Source: Thermococcus sp. MAR1
GTDB taxonomy: Archaea > Methanobacteriota_B > Thermococci > Thermococcales > Thermococcaceae
Assembly: GCF_012027305.1 (NCBI RefSeq)
Contig: NZ_SNUF01000001.1
Coordinates: 558,001 to 622,000 of the forward strand
Length of the DNA: 64,000 bases
Reading direction: 5' to 3'
Position numbers and translations under genes: made by a program. Numbering within the stretch: the first letter of the stretch is position 1; every line of letters begins with the position of its first letter. This document shows, piece after piece, positions 17,887 to 27,915 of the stretch. The notes under the pieces were generated by a model. The model saw only the letters and a list, made by a program, of their open reading frames with translations, was not told where the DNA came from and made no database searches.

Positions 17887-18681
17887 ATGATTTCCCGCCT
17901 CCTCTCCCACGTTCCCCACATTTTATTCAAGCCTGTCTATGACCTCTACGAAAGCTACCTTCTGGACAGGGTTAAGTCCGGGAGAATCCCAAGGCACGTG
18001 GCCATAATAATGGACGGGAACCGTAGGTGGGCGCGGAAGCTGGAGAAGCCCCCGTGGTACGGCCACCTCTTCGGCTCCCGGAAGCTTGAGGAGATACTCG
18101 AATGGTGCCGCGAGCTCGACATAAGGACTCTCACAGTTTACGCCTTCTCCACCGAGAACTTCAAGAGAACTCCCGAGGAGGTAAACGCCCTCATGAACCT
18201 CTTCGAGGAGAAGTTCAAGGAGCTTCTTGAGGACGAGAGAGTTCACAAGTATGGAATTCGAGTGAACGTCCTTGGGAGGAAGGAGCTCTTGCCTGAAAAC
18301 GTCAGAAAAGCCGCCGAGGAGGCGGAGAAGGCCACGCGGAAGTACGGCAACTACACCCTCAACATAGCCCTTGCCTACGGGGGGAGGAGTGAGATAGCCG
18401 ATGCCGTGCGGGACATCGTAAGGGACGTTCTGGCCGGAAGGATAAAGCCGGAGGATATCGACGAGGAGCTCATAAAGGAGTACCTGTACTACCCGAACAT
18501 GCCCGACCCGGACATCGTTATAAGAACCGGCGGCGAGGAGAGGATAAGCAACTTCCTCCTGTATCAAATCGCCTACAGCGAGCTTTTCTTCGTTGACGTT
18601 TACTTCCCCGAGTTCAGAAAGATAGACTTCCTCAGAATCATTCGCGAGTACCAGAAGAGACAGAGGCGCTTTGGAAGGTAG
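17887..18681 (+). CDS. uppS: cis-prenyltransferase (polyprenyl diphosphate synthase)
   Basis: This 264-residue enzyme builds long Z-polyprenyl diphosphate, the lipid carrier for glycan assembly, from IPP units. Signatures include AIIMDGNRRWARK, YAFSTENFKR, and RTGGEERISNFLLYQIAYSEL with the Asp/Arg residues that bind the diphosphates. The start ATG 17887 lies 4 bases after the SD (GTGAT), which also contains the stop of the upstream gene. GTG 17878 and ATG 17881 are less likely. It pairs functionally with UppP at 4.1 kb. Confidence 0.95.
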   Translation: MISRLLSHVPHILFKPVYDLYESYLLDRVKSGRIPRHVAIIMDGNRRWARKLEKPPWYGHLFGSRKLEEILEWCRELDIRTLTVYAFSTENFKRTPEEVNALMNLFEEKFKELLEDERVHKYGIRVNVLGRKELLPENVRKAAEEAEKATRKYGNYTLNIALAYGGRSEIADAVRDIVRDVLAGRIKPEDIDEELIKEYLYYPNMPDPDIVIRTGGEERISNFLLYQIAYSELFFVDVYFPEFRKIDFLRIIREYQKRQRRFGR

Positions 18682-18781
18682 CTTTCCATCATCGGAGCCA
18701 TCCCATGCCGGGACGACCCTTTTTAAAATTTTCCGCTAAAGCTTATTAACGTTGGGGCCGATTTTCTCACGGTGGTGATTA

Positions 18782-19456
18782 ATGGCCTACGGTGAGCTGA
18801 GCCCGAGAATCAAGAAGGTCTATGCCCAGGTGAGATATCTGGATGACTATCACTGGGAGATAAACGGTGGAAAGATAATCGGACTTCACAAGAAGAGCAA
18901 CGTCAGGGTTACCATTGAGGTGGCCGACAACAGGGAACACGCCGAGAAAATGGCAGAAAACGGTGGCGAAGGGATCAGGATAATAGCGATACCAGATAAA
19001 AGCGTCTTCTTCGTCCACAACGGCGTATTCATACTGACCTACCGCTACCTCAAGGCGACCCTCGCGGACATAAACGACCACATAGTCTGGAGCGGCTTCA
19101 AGGTCGTCGAGGACGGGGAGAACCTTATCCAGGAGGACTTCTACGAGTACCTCGGAGGGGCCTTCATCAACCACATCAAGAACAACATGCTCGCCGGCCA
19201 GGATTACATCTTCTGGCAGTTCTACAAGTGCGAAGCCTGTGGAAAGTACGTTGATGTGGAAAGCCTTGAGAGGCACCTCAAAGGGCACGGAATAAAGCAC
19301 CACGAGAAAAGCGAAGAGCGCTACGAGGTCTTTGAGATAAACTTTAGAGACGGTAAAATCTACGACAAGTACGGCAAGGATGTTCCTGTTAAGGAGTTCA
19401 GTGAGGAGGCAAGGGACTTCCTCGATGAGATAATGGCTGGTATGAAGGGGGCATGA
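18782..19456 (+). CDS. TBP-interacting protein, TIP26-like
   Basis: This is a 224-residue protein that I recognise as close to Tk-TIP26, a Thermococcus protein reported to bind TATA-binding protein and block its DNA binding. The length agrees. A Cys2His2-like element (CEACGKYV then [10 protein letters not shown]) lies in residues 149-174. The N-terminal half is alpha/beta. The SD GGTGAT lies two bases before the ATG. This would be a general transcription modulator. The assignment is from memory of the family. Confidence 0.8.
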   Translation: MAYGELSPRIKKVYAQVRYLDDYHWEINGGKIIGLHKKSNVRVTIEVADNREHAEKMAENGGEGIRIIAIPDKSVFFVHNGVFILTYRYLKATLADINDHIVWSGFKVVEDGENLIQEDFYEYLGGAFINHIKNNMLAGQDYIFWQFYKCEACGKYVDVESLERHLKGHGIKHHEKSEERYEVFEINFRDGKIYDKYGKDVPVKEFSEEARDFLDEIMAGMKGA

Positions 19457-19508
19457 TGTACTCTGCAACGTTCTTCCCCTCAACTTTATGGGGGGAAGGC
19501 GGGTGGAG

Positions 19509-20237
19509 ATGAACGTCATCGACCTCTTTCGGGAGGAATATCTCCCTGGCTCTACCGTCAGCATTATCTACGATGCGTATTCTTCTGCCTGGAGAATACC
19601 CCTCCTTCTTCTCCGGTATGCAGTTGAGAACGGCCGCCTCGGTATAATATCCAACTACTTGGGACCCATCAGGTCGTTCATGAGGAAAGCAAGCACAGTT
19701 GGCTTTGATATGGAAACAGCCCTTCAGAAGGGCGATGTGGCTGTTATAGACCTCTTTGGAACGAGGTACGGCTCACGGGAGTCAATCCCAAACGTCTTTT
19801 ATCTGGACAAAGTCGAGCCTGAGACCCTCAATCCAAAGATAGACCGCATATACAACACCCACCTGAAGAGCCTCATTCAAGACCGACCGGTTTTCCGTCT
19901 GGTTTATACCCTCGATGGAGTTTCTCTGCTCCTCGGGGAGGACAATACCCTGAAGCTTCTCAACCAGACCCTCGCATCCAGAACCCACCAGCTTCCGGAC
20001 TCCATACTGGTGCTGGCCCTCAACAGGGACGTTGTCTCGACCCGGTTTGTGGCGTGGGTTTCGGAGATAAGCGATTATGTGATCCTTGCCAAGTCCTGGC
20101 TTGAAGAAACGGGGCTTAAAGAAGCACTGTATCTGATATCTGCGCCTTACGAGGACTTTGAACCGGAGATGTACTCGTTCCGCGTTACAAAGAGAAGTGG
20201 AATGGAAAAGCTGAAGATAAGAAAAATCAGCCCCTGA
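19509..20237 (+). CDS. DUF257 family protein
   Basis: This is a 242-residue member of DUF257, a family essentially confined to Thermococcales. It has an alpha/beta pattern like a degenerate RecA/KaiC fold: [19 protein letters not shown] near the start, then [14 protein letters not shown] and [21 protein letters not shown]. No Walker A is present, so it is unlikely to be an ATPase. Start ATG 19509 follows GGGTGG. It follows TIP26 and overlaps the end of thrS by 11 bases. Confidence 0.75.
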   Translation: MNVIDLFREEYLPGSTVSIIYDAYSSAWRIPLLLLRYAVENGRLGIISNYLGPIRSFMRKASTVGFDMETALQKGDVAVIDLFGTRYGSRESIPNVFYLDKVEPETLNPKIDRIYNTHLKSLIQDRPVFRLVYTLDGVSLLLGEDNTLKLLNQTLASRTHQLPDSILVLALNRDVVSTRFVAWVSEISDYVILAKSWLEETGLKEALYLISAPYEDFEPEMYSFRVTKRSGMEKLKIRKISP

Positions 20238-22110
20238 ACTTGGGGCGCCTGCTGAGGAGCAACGGCAGGGGTCTTGGCCTGTAGGGGAAGCCCTCGGTCT
20301 GACCCTTTATCTCCCTGATGAGGTCCTCGAGCTGCATCTCTACCTGCTTTCCGTCGCTCCTTCTCCTGACGGTTACGGTGCCCTGCTCCTTCTCGTTCCT
20401 GCCGACGACGATGACGTAGGGAACCCACTCCTTCTCGGCCTTCCTTATCTTCTTGTTGAGCCTGTCGGAGGTATCGTCAACGTCAACGCGAATCTTTGCT
20501 CCCTCAAGCTTCCCGGCCACGTAGAGCGCGTAGTCGAGAACCTCGTCGCTGACAGGAATTACGCGTACCTGTATCGGGCTGAGCCAGAGGGGGAACATTG
20601 GCTTTACGCCCTTCGCCTGGAGCTTGGCCTGCTTCTCAAGGATTGCATACATGACCCTCTCGATTGCTCCGCTCGGGGAGCAGTGGAGTATGAGCGGGTG
20701 CCTTTCCTTGCCCTCTTCGTCGTAGTAGGTTATTCCAAAGCGCTCTGCATTCTCGACGTCGATCTGGACGGTGCTGAGAGCTGCAGCTTTGTCGAGGTTG
20801 TCCACGAAGTTGAACTCGAACTTGAGTATGAAGTAGAAGAACCTCTGCTTCCACATCTCGATGAGGACCGGCTTGCCGATTATCCTCGCCAGCTCAACGA
20901 TGAAGTCCCTGTTCTCCTTCCAGAAGTCCTCGGTGAACCTTATGGCAACTTCGTAGTCCTCGGGAGTGAGTCCAACTCCCCTGAGAACCTCCATGCTGAG
21001 CTTGTACTGCTTCTTGAACTCGTCCATGGCCTGCTTGAGGTCTCTGGCGACGGTGTGCATATCGGGCATCGTGAAAGCCCTGAGCCTCCTGAGGCCGGAA
21101 AGCTCTCCGCTCTTCTCGCGCCTGAACGAGTAGCGGGTAAGCTCGTACATCCTGAGCGGCAGGTTGCGGTAGCTTATCGTGGCGTCCTTCTTTATGAGGA
21201 ACTGGCCGAAGCAGGCTGCAAACCTGAGGAAAAACTTCTTGTCGCCGCTCTTAACCACGTACTGCCTAGCGGGGAAGCGGTTGAGGTACTTCTCGAGCGC
21301 CGGGTGCTCGAAGTCATACATGATCGGGGTCTCGACCTCCATGGCGCCGTACTCTATGACCTTCTCGGTGACGTACTGCTCGAGGAGACCCTTGATGAGC
21401 CTGCCCTTGGGATAATAGCGGAGGTTTCCAGGGTCGCTTCCTGGCTCGTAGTCAACCAGCTCCTGCTCAAGCATTATCCTGACGTGGGGAGGCTCTCTCT
21501 CCGCCACCCTGCTCTTGCTTATCTCATAGTTGGCGAACTTCCTGAGATTCTCATGCCCCGTGAAGTCAAACTTTTCGACCTCGACGAGCTCTCCTTCGGG
21601 CGTGAGGATGTACCAGTAGCTCTTGAGCTCCTCCTCCTCCTTCTCAAGGGCTATGTTGCGCTCCTCCTTGCTGACCGCCTCGCCACTCGGGACTATCGTC
21701 CTGCTGAGTTCTGCTAATGGGTGTCCCTTGCAGCTCAGCCTGAAGGCCTTGTAGTAGCCGAAGGGCGCGCGCTTGACCTCAAAACCCTCCTCCCTCAGCC
21801 TCTCCTCGATCCTCTGGAGAACTTTCAGCGCCACGTCGGGTTTTGCCAGCTCGCTGCTCAGGTGGGCGAAGGGATAAACGAATATCCTGTCGGCCTTTAC
21901 CTGTGAAGCAACGTCCTTAATCTCAATAACTGCCTTTTCGACGACCTCGTCGGGGTTGGTCTCGTCGGCCTTCTCAACGCTCATGAAAACCGCCAGAACC
22001 TCGTCAAGTCTGCCCTTCTTCTGCTCCTCGCTTATCGGTTCGGGGCTTTTCAGGGCCTTGTCTTTTACCTCGTATTCCAAATAGTCGCTGTGTATCAGAA
22101 GCATTCTCAT
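20227..22110 (-). CDS. thrS: threonyl-tRNA synthetase, archaeal type
   Basis: This 627-residue enzyme attaches Thr to tRNA-Thr. The N-terminal domain (about 1-145) is the archaeal D-aminoacyl-deacylase-like editing domain instead of the bacterial one. It is followed by the class II catalytic core (motif 2 region [33 protein letters not shown]) and a C-terminal anticodon-binding domain ([19 protein letters not shown]). The start at 22110 is set by GGTGGTGG upstream. Divergent from csl4. Confidence 0.96.
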   Translation of the reverse strand: MRMLLIHSDYLEYEVKDKALKSPEPISEEQKKGRLDEVLAVFMSVEKADETNPDEVVEKAVIEIKDVASQVKADRIFVYPFAHLSSELAKPDVALKVLQRIEERLREEGFEVKRAPFGYYKAFRLSCKGHPLAELSRTIVPSGEAVSKEERNIALEKEEEELKSYWYILTPEGELVEVEKFDFTGHENLRKFANYEISKSRVAEREPPHVRIMLEQELVDYEPGSDPGNLRYYPKGRLIKGLLEQYVTEKVIEYGAMEVETPIMYDFEHPALEKYLNRFPARQYVVKSGDKKFFLRFAACFGQFLIKKDATISYRNLPLRMYELTRYSFRREKSGELSGLRRLRAFTMPDMHTVARDLKQAMDEFKKQYKLSMEVLRGVGLTPEDYEVAIRFTEDFWKENRDFIVELARIIGKPVLIEMWKQRFFYFILKFEFNFVDNLDKAAALSTVQIDVENAERFGITYYDEEGKERHPLILHCSPSGAIERVMYAILEKQAKLQAKGVKPMFPLWLSPIQVRVIPVSDEVLDYALYVAGKLEGAKIRVDVDDTSDRLNKKIRKAEKEWVPYVIVVGRNEKEQGTVTVRRRSDGKQVEMQLEDLIREIKGQTEGFPYRPRPLPLLLSRRPKFRG

Positions 22111-22231
22111 CTTTAACCACCACCATAGGCTCAATTGGAATTACTAAAACTTTTCCCTTCGCCCTTATAAATCCCCCGCATGGCAAAGGCTTAAAAAATC
22201 CGGGCTGGAACTTTCATGGAGGTGTGGGAGA

Positions 22232-22819
22232 ATGGATGAAAAGAGGAGTGCAAGGAACGGTGACCTGGTTCTTCCTGGGGACTACCTCGGCGTCATTGAG
22301 GAGTATTTCCCCGGTGAGGGTGTTAAGGAGGAGAACGGTGAGCTCTACGCAATAAGGGCAGGTAAGGTAAGGATAGACCAGGATAAAATGGAGATAAGCG
22401 TCGAGCCCGTGACGGACACACCGCCCCTTCCTCAGGTCGGTGACATAGTCATTGCCAAGGTCATTGAGGTCAAGCCCCAGGCGGCAATAGTTCAGCTCAT
22501 TAAAATCGAGGGAAGGAACGACCGGGAGATAGCGACATCGAAACTCGCCGGAATCCACATCTCTCAGGTCAGAGAAGGCTACGTGGAGGGCATGAGCAGC
22601 GAGTTTAAGATAGGCGATATCATCAGGGCGAGAGTCATAGCAAACGAGAAGAGTCCAATCCAGCTGTCCACCAAGGGCCACGACCTAGGTGTTATCTACG
22701 CCCTCTGCTCCCGGTGCAGGGCGCCCCTCGTGAGACGTGGCGACAAACTCATCTGTCCGCGCTGCGGCCACGTCGAGACCAGGAAGCTGTCCTCCCTCTA
22801 CAGAAAGTTGAAGGTGTGA
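22232..22819 (+). CDS. csl4: exosome cap subunit Csl4
   Basis: This 195-residue RNA-binding cap subunit of the archaeal exosome has an N-terminal domain with LPGDYLGVIEEY, a central S1 domain (GDIVIAKVIEVKPQAAIVQL to SPIQLSTKG), and a C-terminal zinc ribbon CSRCRAPL...CPRCGH with four Cys. It recruits DnaG and substrates to the Rrp41/Rrp42 ring. It begins an operon with the DUF2067 gene and rpoL. The next gene starts two bases after its stop. Confidence 0.95.
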   Translation: MDEKRSARNGDLVLPGDYLGVIEEYFPGEGVKEENGELYAIRAGKVRIDQDKMEISVEPVTDTPPLPQVGDIVIAKVIEVKPQAAIVQLIKIEGRNDREIATSKLAGIHISQVREGYVEGMSSEFKIGDIIRARVIANEKSPIQLSTKGHDLGVIYALCSRCRAPLVRRGDKLICPRCGHVETRKLSSLYRKLKV

Positions 22820-22821
22820 GT

Positions 22822-23454
22822 ATGGCCAGGGCGAAGAAGGTAATAACTATCCACGTCCGGGACGACAGGGAGAAGGAGGAGTTTCTCAGGGAGCTTCAGA
22901 GGCTTCGCCTTCCTGCGTTCATCTATGTTCACGCCAAACTCAACGACCTCAAGATAAACGTTCAGGGAACCAAGGACGACATCAGAGAAGCCATCCGCAG
23001 GATAAGGGAAATACACAACCGTGTCAGGGCCAAGCTGTACCCCGACAGACGCGGCCTCTACCGCTACACGATAGACGACCTTCTCAGGGAGTCCGGGGCG
23101 AGTGTCTCAACCCCGATACTCGTAAAGACCCTGGAACTCCTGGGAGAAACCGTTGAACTGAGAGAGGGCGAGCTGATAACGTCCATGCCATGGGAGGAGC
23201 TGGTTTCCCTGACTGGAACCCTCGGCGAGTACCTCTCGGACATCTCCCTCCAGACCACCAGGCAGATAAGGGAGGTCATCCTCCCCGTGGCGATTCTCAA
23301 AGACCTCGACCCCATGGAGGTAATTGACCTGCTCGTTGAACTCGGTCTGGCCGAGTGGAAGGAGGATAAGTTTAAATACGAACTGGTGAAGAACAAGGAG
23401 CAGGCGATGAAAGAGCTCCTCAAACACTTAGAGGGTGAGGAAAATGAAGATTGA
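22822..23454 (+). CDS. DUF2067 family protein
   Basis: This is a 210-residue protein conserved in archaea next to csl4. A basic start ([15 protein letters not shown]) leads into a ferredoxin-like alpha/beta unit, then a helical second half. Its fixed position between an exosome subunit and an RNA polymerase subunit suggests an RNA-related role, but none is proven. The ATG at 22822 lies just after the csl4 stop. The longer upstream frame merely reads through csl4. Confidence 0.8.
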   Translation: MARAKKVITIHVRDDREKEEFLRELQRLRLPAFIYVHAKLNDLKINVQGTKDDIREAIRRIREIHNRVRAKLYPDRRGLYRYTIDDLLRESGASVSTPILVKTLELLGETVELREGELITSMPWEELVSLTGTLGEYLSDISLQTTRQIREVILPVAILKDLDPMEVIDLLVELGLAEWKEDKFKYELVKNKEQAMKELLKHLEGEENED

Positions 23455-23731
23455 GGTCATCAAGCGTGAGGAAAACGTCCTTGAGTTCTACCTTGAGGGT
23501 GAAGACCACACCTTCGCCAACCTGCTCAACGAGGTACTCCATGAGAACAAGCACGTGACCTTCGCGGGTTACACCATCGAGCACCCGGTTCTTATGGCGA
23601 GAAAGCCCAAGTTCAGAATCGTCACCGACGGAAAAGTAAGTCCGGAAAAGGCCCTTGAGGAAGCCGCTCAAAAGATATTCGACAGGGCTAGGGCCGTTCT
23701 CGATGCATGGAAGGCCGCTATAGGCGAGTGA
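23444..23731 (+). CDS. rpoL: DNA-directed RNA polymerase subunit L
   Basis: This 95-residue subunit L (Rpb11/AC19-like) dimerises with subunit D to start RNA polymerase assembly. The core [18 protein letters not shown] and [10 protein letters not shown] are classic. Start ATG 23444 is preceded by GGGTGAGG and overlaps the end of the DUF2067 gene by 11 bases. A T-rich tract follows the stop. Confidence 0.96.
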   Translation: MKIEVIKREENVLEFYLEGEDHTFANLLNEVLHENKHVTFAGYTIEHPVLMARKPKFRIVTDGKVSPEKALEEAAQKIFDRARAVLDAWKAAIGE

Positions 23732-23824
23732 GCCTTTTCCTTTTCCGTTCCCCACCCAAACCCTTAAATGCCGGACTCTTCTAACTTTAAGTTGAAATCA
23801 ACGACCCCTACCGGGGTGGAATAC

Positions 23825-25141
23825 TTGGAACGCTCGGGTCATCTACTGATCGTCATCATCCTGCTGGGTCTGTCAATAAGGCTTATCCTGGCCCCCTACT
23901 CGGCCGGCAGTGATTTGGCCCAGTTCTACGGCTTCGCTGGAACCATGATCGAGCATAAGGCGTGCTTCTACTCCTATGCCGACGCGACCGGCTTCTGGAA
24001 TAAGGGCTGGCCGTATCCCTGGCCCTACGTCTACGGCCCGGTCATGGCGTACGTCCTTGGTCTCGTGAGGTACGTTGTCGGAGGTTCCGTCCGGGCTTTC
24101 TGGAGCGGTGGGAGCTACTACGTTTACGTTGACCCGACGTGGGCGTTCTCCGTCAAGCTGGTTTTCATCCTCGCCGACACTGCTGTGGCCCTTCTTCTGT
24201 ATCTTTTAATCCGCGAGAAAAGTCAAAAACTCGCCATCCTTGGGGCTGCACTCTACTACCTGAACCCGATAACGATTCACGTCTCGGCCGTTTACGGAAT
24301 GTTTGATGAACTCGCGCTTGCCTTTTTCCTCGCGGGACTTTACGCCTCCCGCAGAGAGCGTTTCTCCTATGCCCTCTACGGATTTTCTCTGGCGGTCAAG
24401 CACACCCTCCTATTTCCGGCGCTTTTGAACCTCTGGGATGCCTTTTTAAACGGGAGGAGAGCCATCTCACGAGTTCTCTTCTTTCTGCTCGGCGCTTTAA
24501 CCCCATTTCTGCCGATGATGCTCTTCTGCCCATCGAGTCTGAAGGGGTTACCGGACTTGCTGAGGGGTATACAGGTTTCGTACCCCCTTCCCGTCTCCTA
24601 CAGCATGAACGGGGTTTCGAGCCTCGCGACCTACCTCCACATAACGGGGGGGAGGGACACCCTTTTCCTCCTCCGATACTGGTACGTTTCAGCATTTATC
24701 CTTCTCTCGCTGGTTCTCATCAGGCATGTATTTAACAGAAATCTTGTCGTCTCTACTGCCCTTGCCTACGCCGTCTTCACCGCCACCTACTGGCGCGTCA
24801 ACCCGCAGTACCTCGTTCCTCTGGTGGCGTTCCTGATACTGCTCGCGGCGGTTGATATGGACATAACGGGTGTCTTGTCGCTGTTCACGGTTGTTTACGC
24901 CGGAATCTGGCCGATAATGCAGCCCTCCGCATTCTGGTTCCACGTGCACATGGAGAACCCCAACTGGGCACTTGTCCACTTCGTTGACTCCATAACGTTC
25001 AGGATATTCTCGGATGAACCTTACGTTGCCTACAGCGTTGGTCTGACGCTCCTCCTCTATGCGTTGATACTGTCAGCCACTCTGCCCCATCTCAAAAACC
25101 TTAAAGCCTGGCTCTCGGAGAGGGAATGGGTGAGAGCTTGA
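23825..25141 (+). CDS. GT-C-like polytopic membrane glycosyltransferase (putative)
   Basis: About 438 residues with ten or more membrane helices. The first luminal loop has an acidic-aromatic motif ([11 protein letters not shown]), followed by a Trp/Tyr/Pro-rich segment ([11 protein letters not shown]) and [13 protein letters not shown]. These features are typical of GT-C mannosyltransferases that use polyprenyl-phosphate sugars. No donor can be named. The frame is open from ATG 23768, but that ATG lies within a TATA-like CCCTTAAATG. I prefer TTG 23825, 5 bases after GGGGTGG. Overlaps the next gene by 16 bases. Confidence 0.7.
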   Translation: MERSGHLLIVIILLGLSIRLILAPYSAGSDLAQFYGFAGTMIEHKACFYSYADATGFWNKGWPYPWPYVYGPVMAYVLGLVRYVVGGSVRAFWSGGSYYVYVDPTWAFSVKLVFILADTAVALLLYLLIREKSQKLAILGAALYYLNPITIHVSAVYGMFDELALAFFLAGLYASRRERFSYALYGFSLAVKHTLLFPALLNLWDAFLNGRRAISRVLFFLLGALTPFLPMMLFCPSSLKGLPDLLRGIQVSYPLPVSYSMNGVSSLATYLHITGGRDTLFLLRYWYVSAFILLSLVLIRHVFNRNLVVSTALAYAVFTATYWRVNPQYLVPLVAFLILLAAVDMDITGVLSLFTVVYAGIWPIMQPSAFWFHVHMENPNWALVHFVDSITFRIFSDEPYVAYSVGLTLLLYALILSATLPHLKNLKAWLSEREWVRA

Positions 25142-25524
25142 GGTACGAGAGGGACTTCACGGACAAGGGGCTCGCGAAGTTCGGAGATTCACTGGTGAAC
25201 TTTGTCTTCTCGCTGGCCCTAAGTGAATACCTTGGGAGGCCCACCGGAGAGAGGGTTCCCAACGCGTCTCTGACCATAGCCCTCGAGCTGGCCGGGCTGA
25301 GGGGCGTTATTCCGCCGAGGACCGACAAGCACGGTAAGGGCGACATAGCGGAGGCGATATTCGCCTACGCGTGGCTTGAGGGCAAGATAACTGTGGAGGA
25401 AGCCGTCGAGATTCTGAGGGAGAACTTTGCCGAGGACGTTACACACTTTTCGAGAAAAAAGGAGGCGATAGGAAGGGCTTTCGCTGAAGTCTTCAAAGTA
25501 ATAGGGGAGAGGTTGGGGTTATAG
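25126..25524 (+). CDS. RNase III-like small protein
   Basis: This is a 132-residue protein with the pattern of a stand-alone RNase III domain. [24 protein letters not shown] matches the signature helix, and [15 protein letters not shown] matches the second catalytic helix (D..EA). No double-stranded-RNA-binding domain is present, as in bacterial Mini-III. It may process structured RNA. It overlaps its upstream membrane-protein neighbour and converges by 6 bases on the isomerase-like gene. Confidence 0.75.
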   Translation: MGESLRYERDFTDKGLAKFGDSLVNFVFSLALSEYLGRPTGERVPNASLTIALELAGLRGVIPPRTDKHGKGDIAEAIFAYAWLEGKITVEEAVEILRENFAEDVTHFSRKKEAIGRAFAEVFKVIGERLGL

Positions 25525-26325
25525 GCTCGTGAGAAGTTCTATCAGTCCATGCTTCGTTGGAACCTTCGCGAACTTCTCGGGGTCTTTGACCTTGAGGAGA
25601 AGCGGCACATCGCCGAAGAGCTTGAGCACCTTTCCGAAGGGTATGCTACCCTCTCCTGGCAGGAGGTGCAGGTCGCCGACGCCGTAGGCGAGTGCATCTT
25701 CTGGTTCAACCTGGGGGAAGAGCTTTCCGAAGTTGTCGTGTATCATGAGTATTACCGTCTTGTCCGTTCCGAGCTTGACGTCTTCAAGCAGCTTGTCGGC
25801 ATCACCCTGTGCGCTGAGGAAGGCGTGGGCTACATCGAGGGCAAAGCCTACGTTCTCCCTCTCGACGTTATCCACAACGTAGAGCGTGTCCTTGACGCTG
25901 AAGGTGTTCTCAAGGGCTATCTTTATGTTGAACGGCGCCACCATGTCGGCGAGCTGCTGAATGGCTTCTATCTCAAGGTCGAGCCTTCCTGTTCTTCCGC
26001 TCTGCATCACTATAACCTTGGCACCGAGCTTTATTGCAACGTCCGCCATCGCCCTTGCCACGCGGAAGTGTCTGGTGTAGTAGATGTGGTCGCGTAGATT
26101 GACGGAGGTGGGCATCCTGACTATGTAGTCGATGCCAACGCCCCTGAGCGTCGTTTCGATGTTCCTGAGCTTCTTTTCAATTACGACACCGTTCATTATC
26201 AGCCCTAGGGTGTGGGGAAATATCGAGACGAAGTCGTAGTTCTTTATCTTGACGTCCGCTAGGACTGATGCGAGTGTTTTGTCCTTGGTGACGAAGTGCG
26301 GGTAAATCGTTACGCCTATCTCCAT
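25519..26325 (-). CDS. sugar isomerase/endonuclease IV-like TIM-barrel protein
   Basis: This 268-residue AP-endonuclease-2/xylose-isomerase-like TIM barrel has metal-site segments visible as ALENTFS (Glu), FALDVAHAF (Asp, His), MIHDNFG (His, Asp) and [13 protein letters not shown] (Glu). That is a complete set for a metal-dependent isomerase or epimerase. The substrate is unknown. SD GGTGGTAGC precedes the ATG. Divergent from sppA. Confidence 0.8.
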   Translation of the reverse strand: MEIGVTIYPHFVTKDKTLASVLADVKIKNYDFVSIFPHTLGLIMNGVVIEKKLRNIETTLRGVGIDYIVRMPTSVNLRDHIYYTRHFRVARAMADVAIKLGAKVIVMQSGRTGRLDLEIEAIQQLADMVAPFNIKIALENTFSVKDTLYVVDNVERENVGFALDVAHAFLSAQGDADKLLEDVKLGTDKTVILMIHDNFGKLFPQVEPEDALAYGVGDLHLLPGEGSIPFGKVLKLFGDVPLLLKVKDPEKFAKVPTKHGLIELLTSL

Positions 26326-26419
26326 GCTACCACCTACAAGAGAGTTGAGCGCTGGATATAAAAGCTTACCGAGGGGCAGGGTTTAAAAGTTCCGGCTGGA
26401 GATATAGGTGGGTGAGCGA

Positions 26420-27427
26420 ATGAGAGAGAACATCTGGAAGTACATTTCAGCCGTTCTCGTACTCCTTCTTGCGGCGTCGAGCGTAGCCGTCGTCCTGCTC
26501 TACATGCAAACTTCAGAACTGAAAACCTACCAACCGCCCTCAAACGTTACTACAACGGTTCTCGTCCAAGGGCCCAACGTCACGTGCAACACCACTTCGT
26601 ACCAGCTTCAGATAGACGAGCTCCAGAGGCAGATTGATTTTCTGAAGGCTCAGCTCAGGGAGCAGAACCTGCCCGAGGGCAACGCAACGATAGCTATAGT
26701 CCCCATATTCGGCCTCATAGACGACTACACGGCCCTTAGCGTGATTCCCACTCTGAGGGAGATAGCCAAGAACGATTCCATCGCGGGTGTTGTTCTTTGG
26801 ATAGAGAGCCCTGGCGGCTACGTTGGGCCGGTGAGGGAGATATATTCCACTGTCCGGAAGCTCAACCTTGTAAAGCCGGTTGTTGCGTACACAGGAGGTA
26901 TAGCCGCTTCCGGCGGCTACTACATAGCCGTCGGGGCCGAGAAAATAATAGCAGACCCCCTGGCAGACGTGGGAAGCATCGGCGTCATCTACGTTCACTA
27001 CAACCTCCAGCAGAACTATGAAACGAACGGAATAAAAGTCGAGGTCTTCAAGACCGGGCCCTACAAGGACATGGGCGCCGAATGGCGCGGTCTCACCGAA
27101 GAGGAAAAGGCCATGATAACGGAGATGGTTGATACTTACTTCCAAGGCTTCCTCCAGGCGGTGAGCAACGGCAGGGGCATGAGCATCAACGAGACGAAGA
27201 AATACGCAACCGGAAGAACCTGGTTCGCCATGAACGTTACCGGAAGTCTGGTTGACGAAACCGGCGACCTGGACTACGCGGTTAGCGTGCTGGAAAAAGC
27301 CCTCAACGTCACCAACCCCCGGATAGTCATCTACAAAGGTTCCACTCCCTCTGACTTCGGCATATTTGGAAGCACCGCCCTGCTCCTCGACCCAAGGTAC
27401 GTTAGCGCTTACGTAAGAACGGGGTGA
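26420..27427 (+). CDS. sppA: signal peptide peptidase SppA
   Basis: This is a 335-residue membrane-anchored serine protease that degrades cleaved signal peptides. One N-terminal membrane helix (about 8-30) precedes a coiled segment and the protease domain. Catalytic Ser lies in TGGIAASGGYY, and the general-base Lys in FKTGPYKDMGAEW. The half-length, single-domain form matches the T. kodakarensis enzyme. ATG 26420 is chosen for the GGTGAG just upstream. Its TGA is part of the SD of the next gene. Confidence 0.93.
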   Translation: MRENIWKYISAVLVLLLAASSVAVVLLYMQTSELKTYQPPSNVTTTVLVQGPNVTCNTTSYQLQIDELQRQIDFLKAQLREQNLPEGNATIAIVPIFGLIDDYTALSVIPTLREIAKNDSIAGVVLWIESPGGYVGPVREIYSTVRKLNLVKPVVAYTGGIAASGGYYIAVGAEKIIADPLADVGSIGVIYVHYNLQQNYETNGIKVEVFKTGPYKDMGAEWRGLTEEEKAMITEMVDTYFQGFLQAVSNGRGMSINETKKYATGRTWFAMNVTGSLVDETGDLDYAVSVLEKALNVTNPRIVIYKGSTPSDFGIFGSTALLLDPRYVSAYVRTG

Positions 27428-27432
27428 TGGCC

Positions 27433-27915
27433 ATGCTCTGCGAGGAGAAGCTTGAGGTGTTTGATAACGGCTTTGAGGACGAAAAATTTAAACTCCGGGT
27501 CGAGTTCTACGGGAACGACGCCAGAAGGCTTCTCCTTGCGGTGATCAGGGAGCTTTACCTTCCAGACTACGGCGAGGACTACGTCTATCCATTCGAGTGC
27601 GCCAAGGAGTTCTGGGGGATTTACATGGATGGCAGTGAAGCGGTTGCCGAGGAGTTCAGGCCGAGTCCGGTAAAGTTCCTCAACCGGAGCGTTCTCAAGA
27701 GGCTGGAGAAGGCACTGGAGGAGACGGGTGCACCCGAGGAAGTCATGAAAAGCATAGACTTAGAGAAGGCGGAGATTCACAAGCTCAAGAAAGGTTTATT
27801 AGCCCTTGGGAAGAATTTCATCCTTGACGAGGGCAGAAAGACACTCATAGTCTTCAACAAGCCGAGCGCGCGGGAGCTGATACTGAAGTATCTGGGGATG
27901 CTCGATGGAGCTTGA
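27433..27915 (+). CDS. conserved-type protein of unknown function
   Basis: This is a 160-residue soluble, acidic alpha/beta protein that I do not recognise. Visible blocks are VEFYGNDARRLLLAVIRELYLPDYGED, a central helical part and a strand-rich end (RKTLIVFNKPSARELILKYLG). Start ATG 27433 lies 4 bases after GGTGAT, which also contains the sppA stop. It overlaps the next gene by 11 bases, so the three genes form one operon. Confidence 0.65.
   Translation: MLCEEKLEVFDNGFEDEKFKLRVEFYGNDARRLLLAVIRELYLPDYGEDYVYPFECAKEFWGIYMDGSEAVAEEFRPSPVKFLNRSVLKRLEKALEETGAPEEVMKSIDLEKAEIHKLKKGLLALGKNFILDEGRKTLIVFNKPSARELILKYLGMLDGA

Noticed and set aside
20683-21717. 344-codon plus-strand frame inside thrS
   Set aside because: Glu/Leu/Val-rich shadow of ThrRS codons, with no supporting signals.
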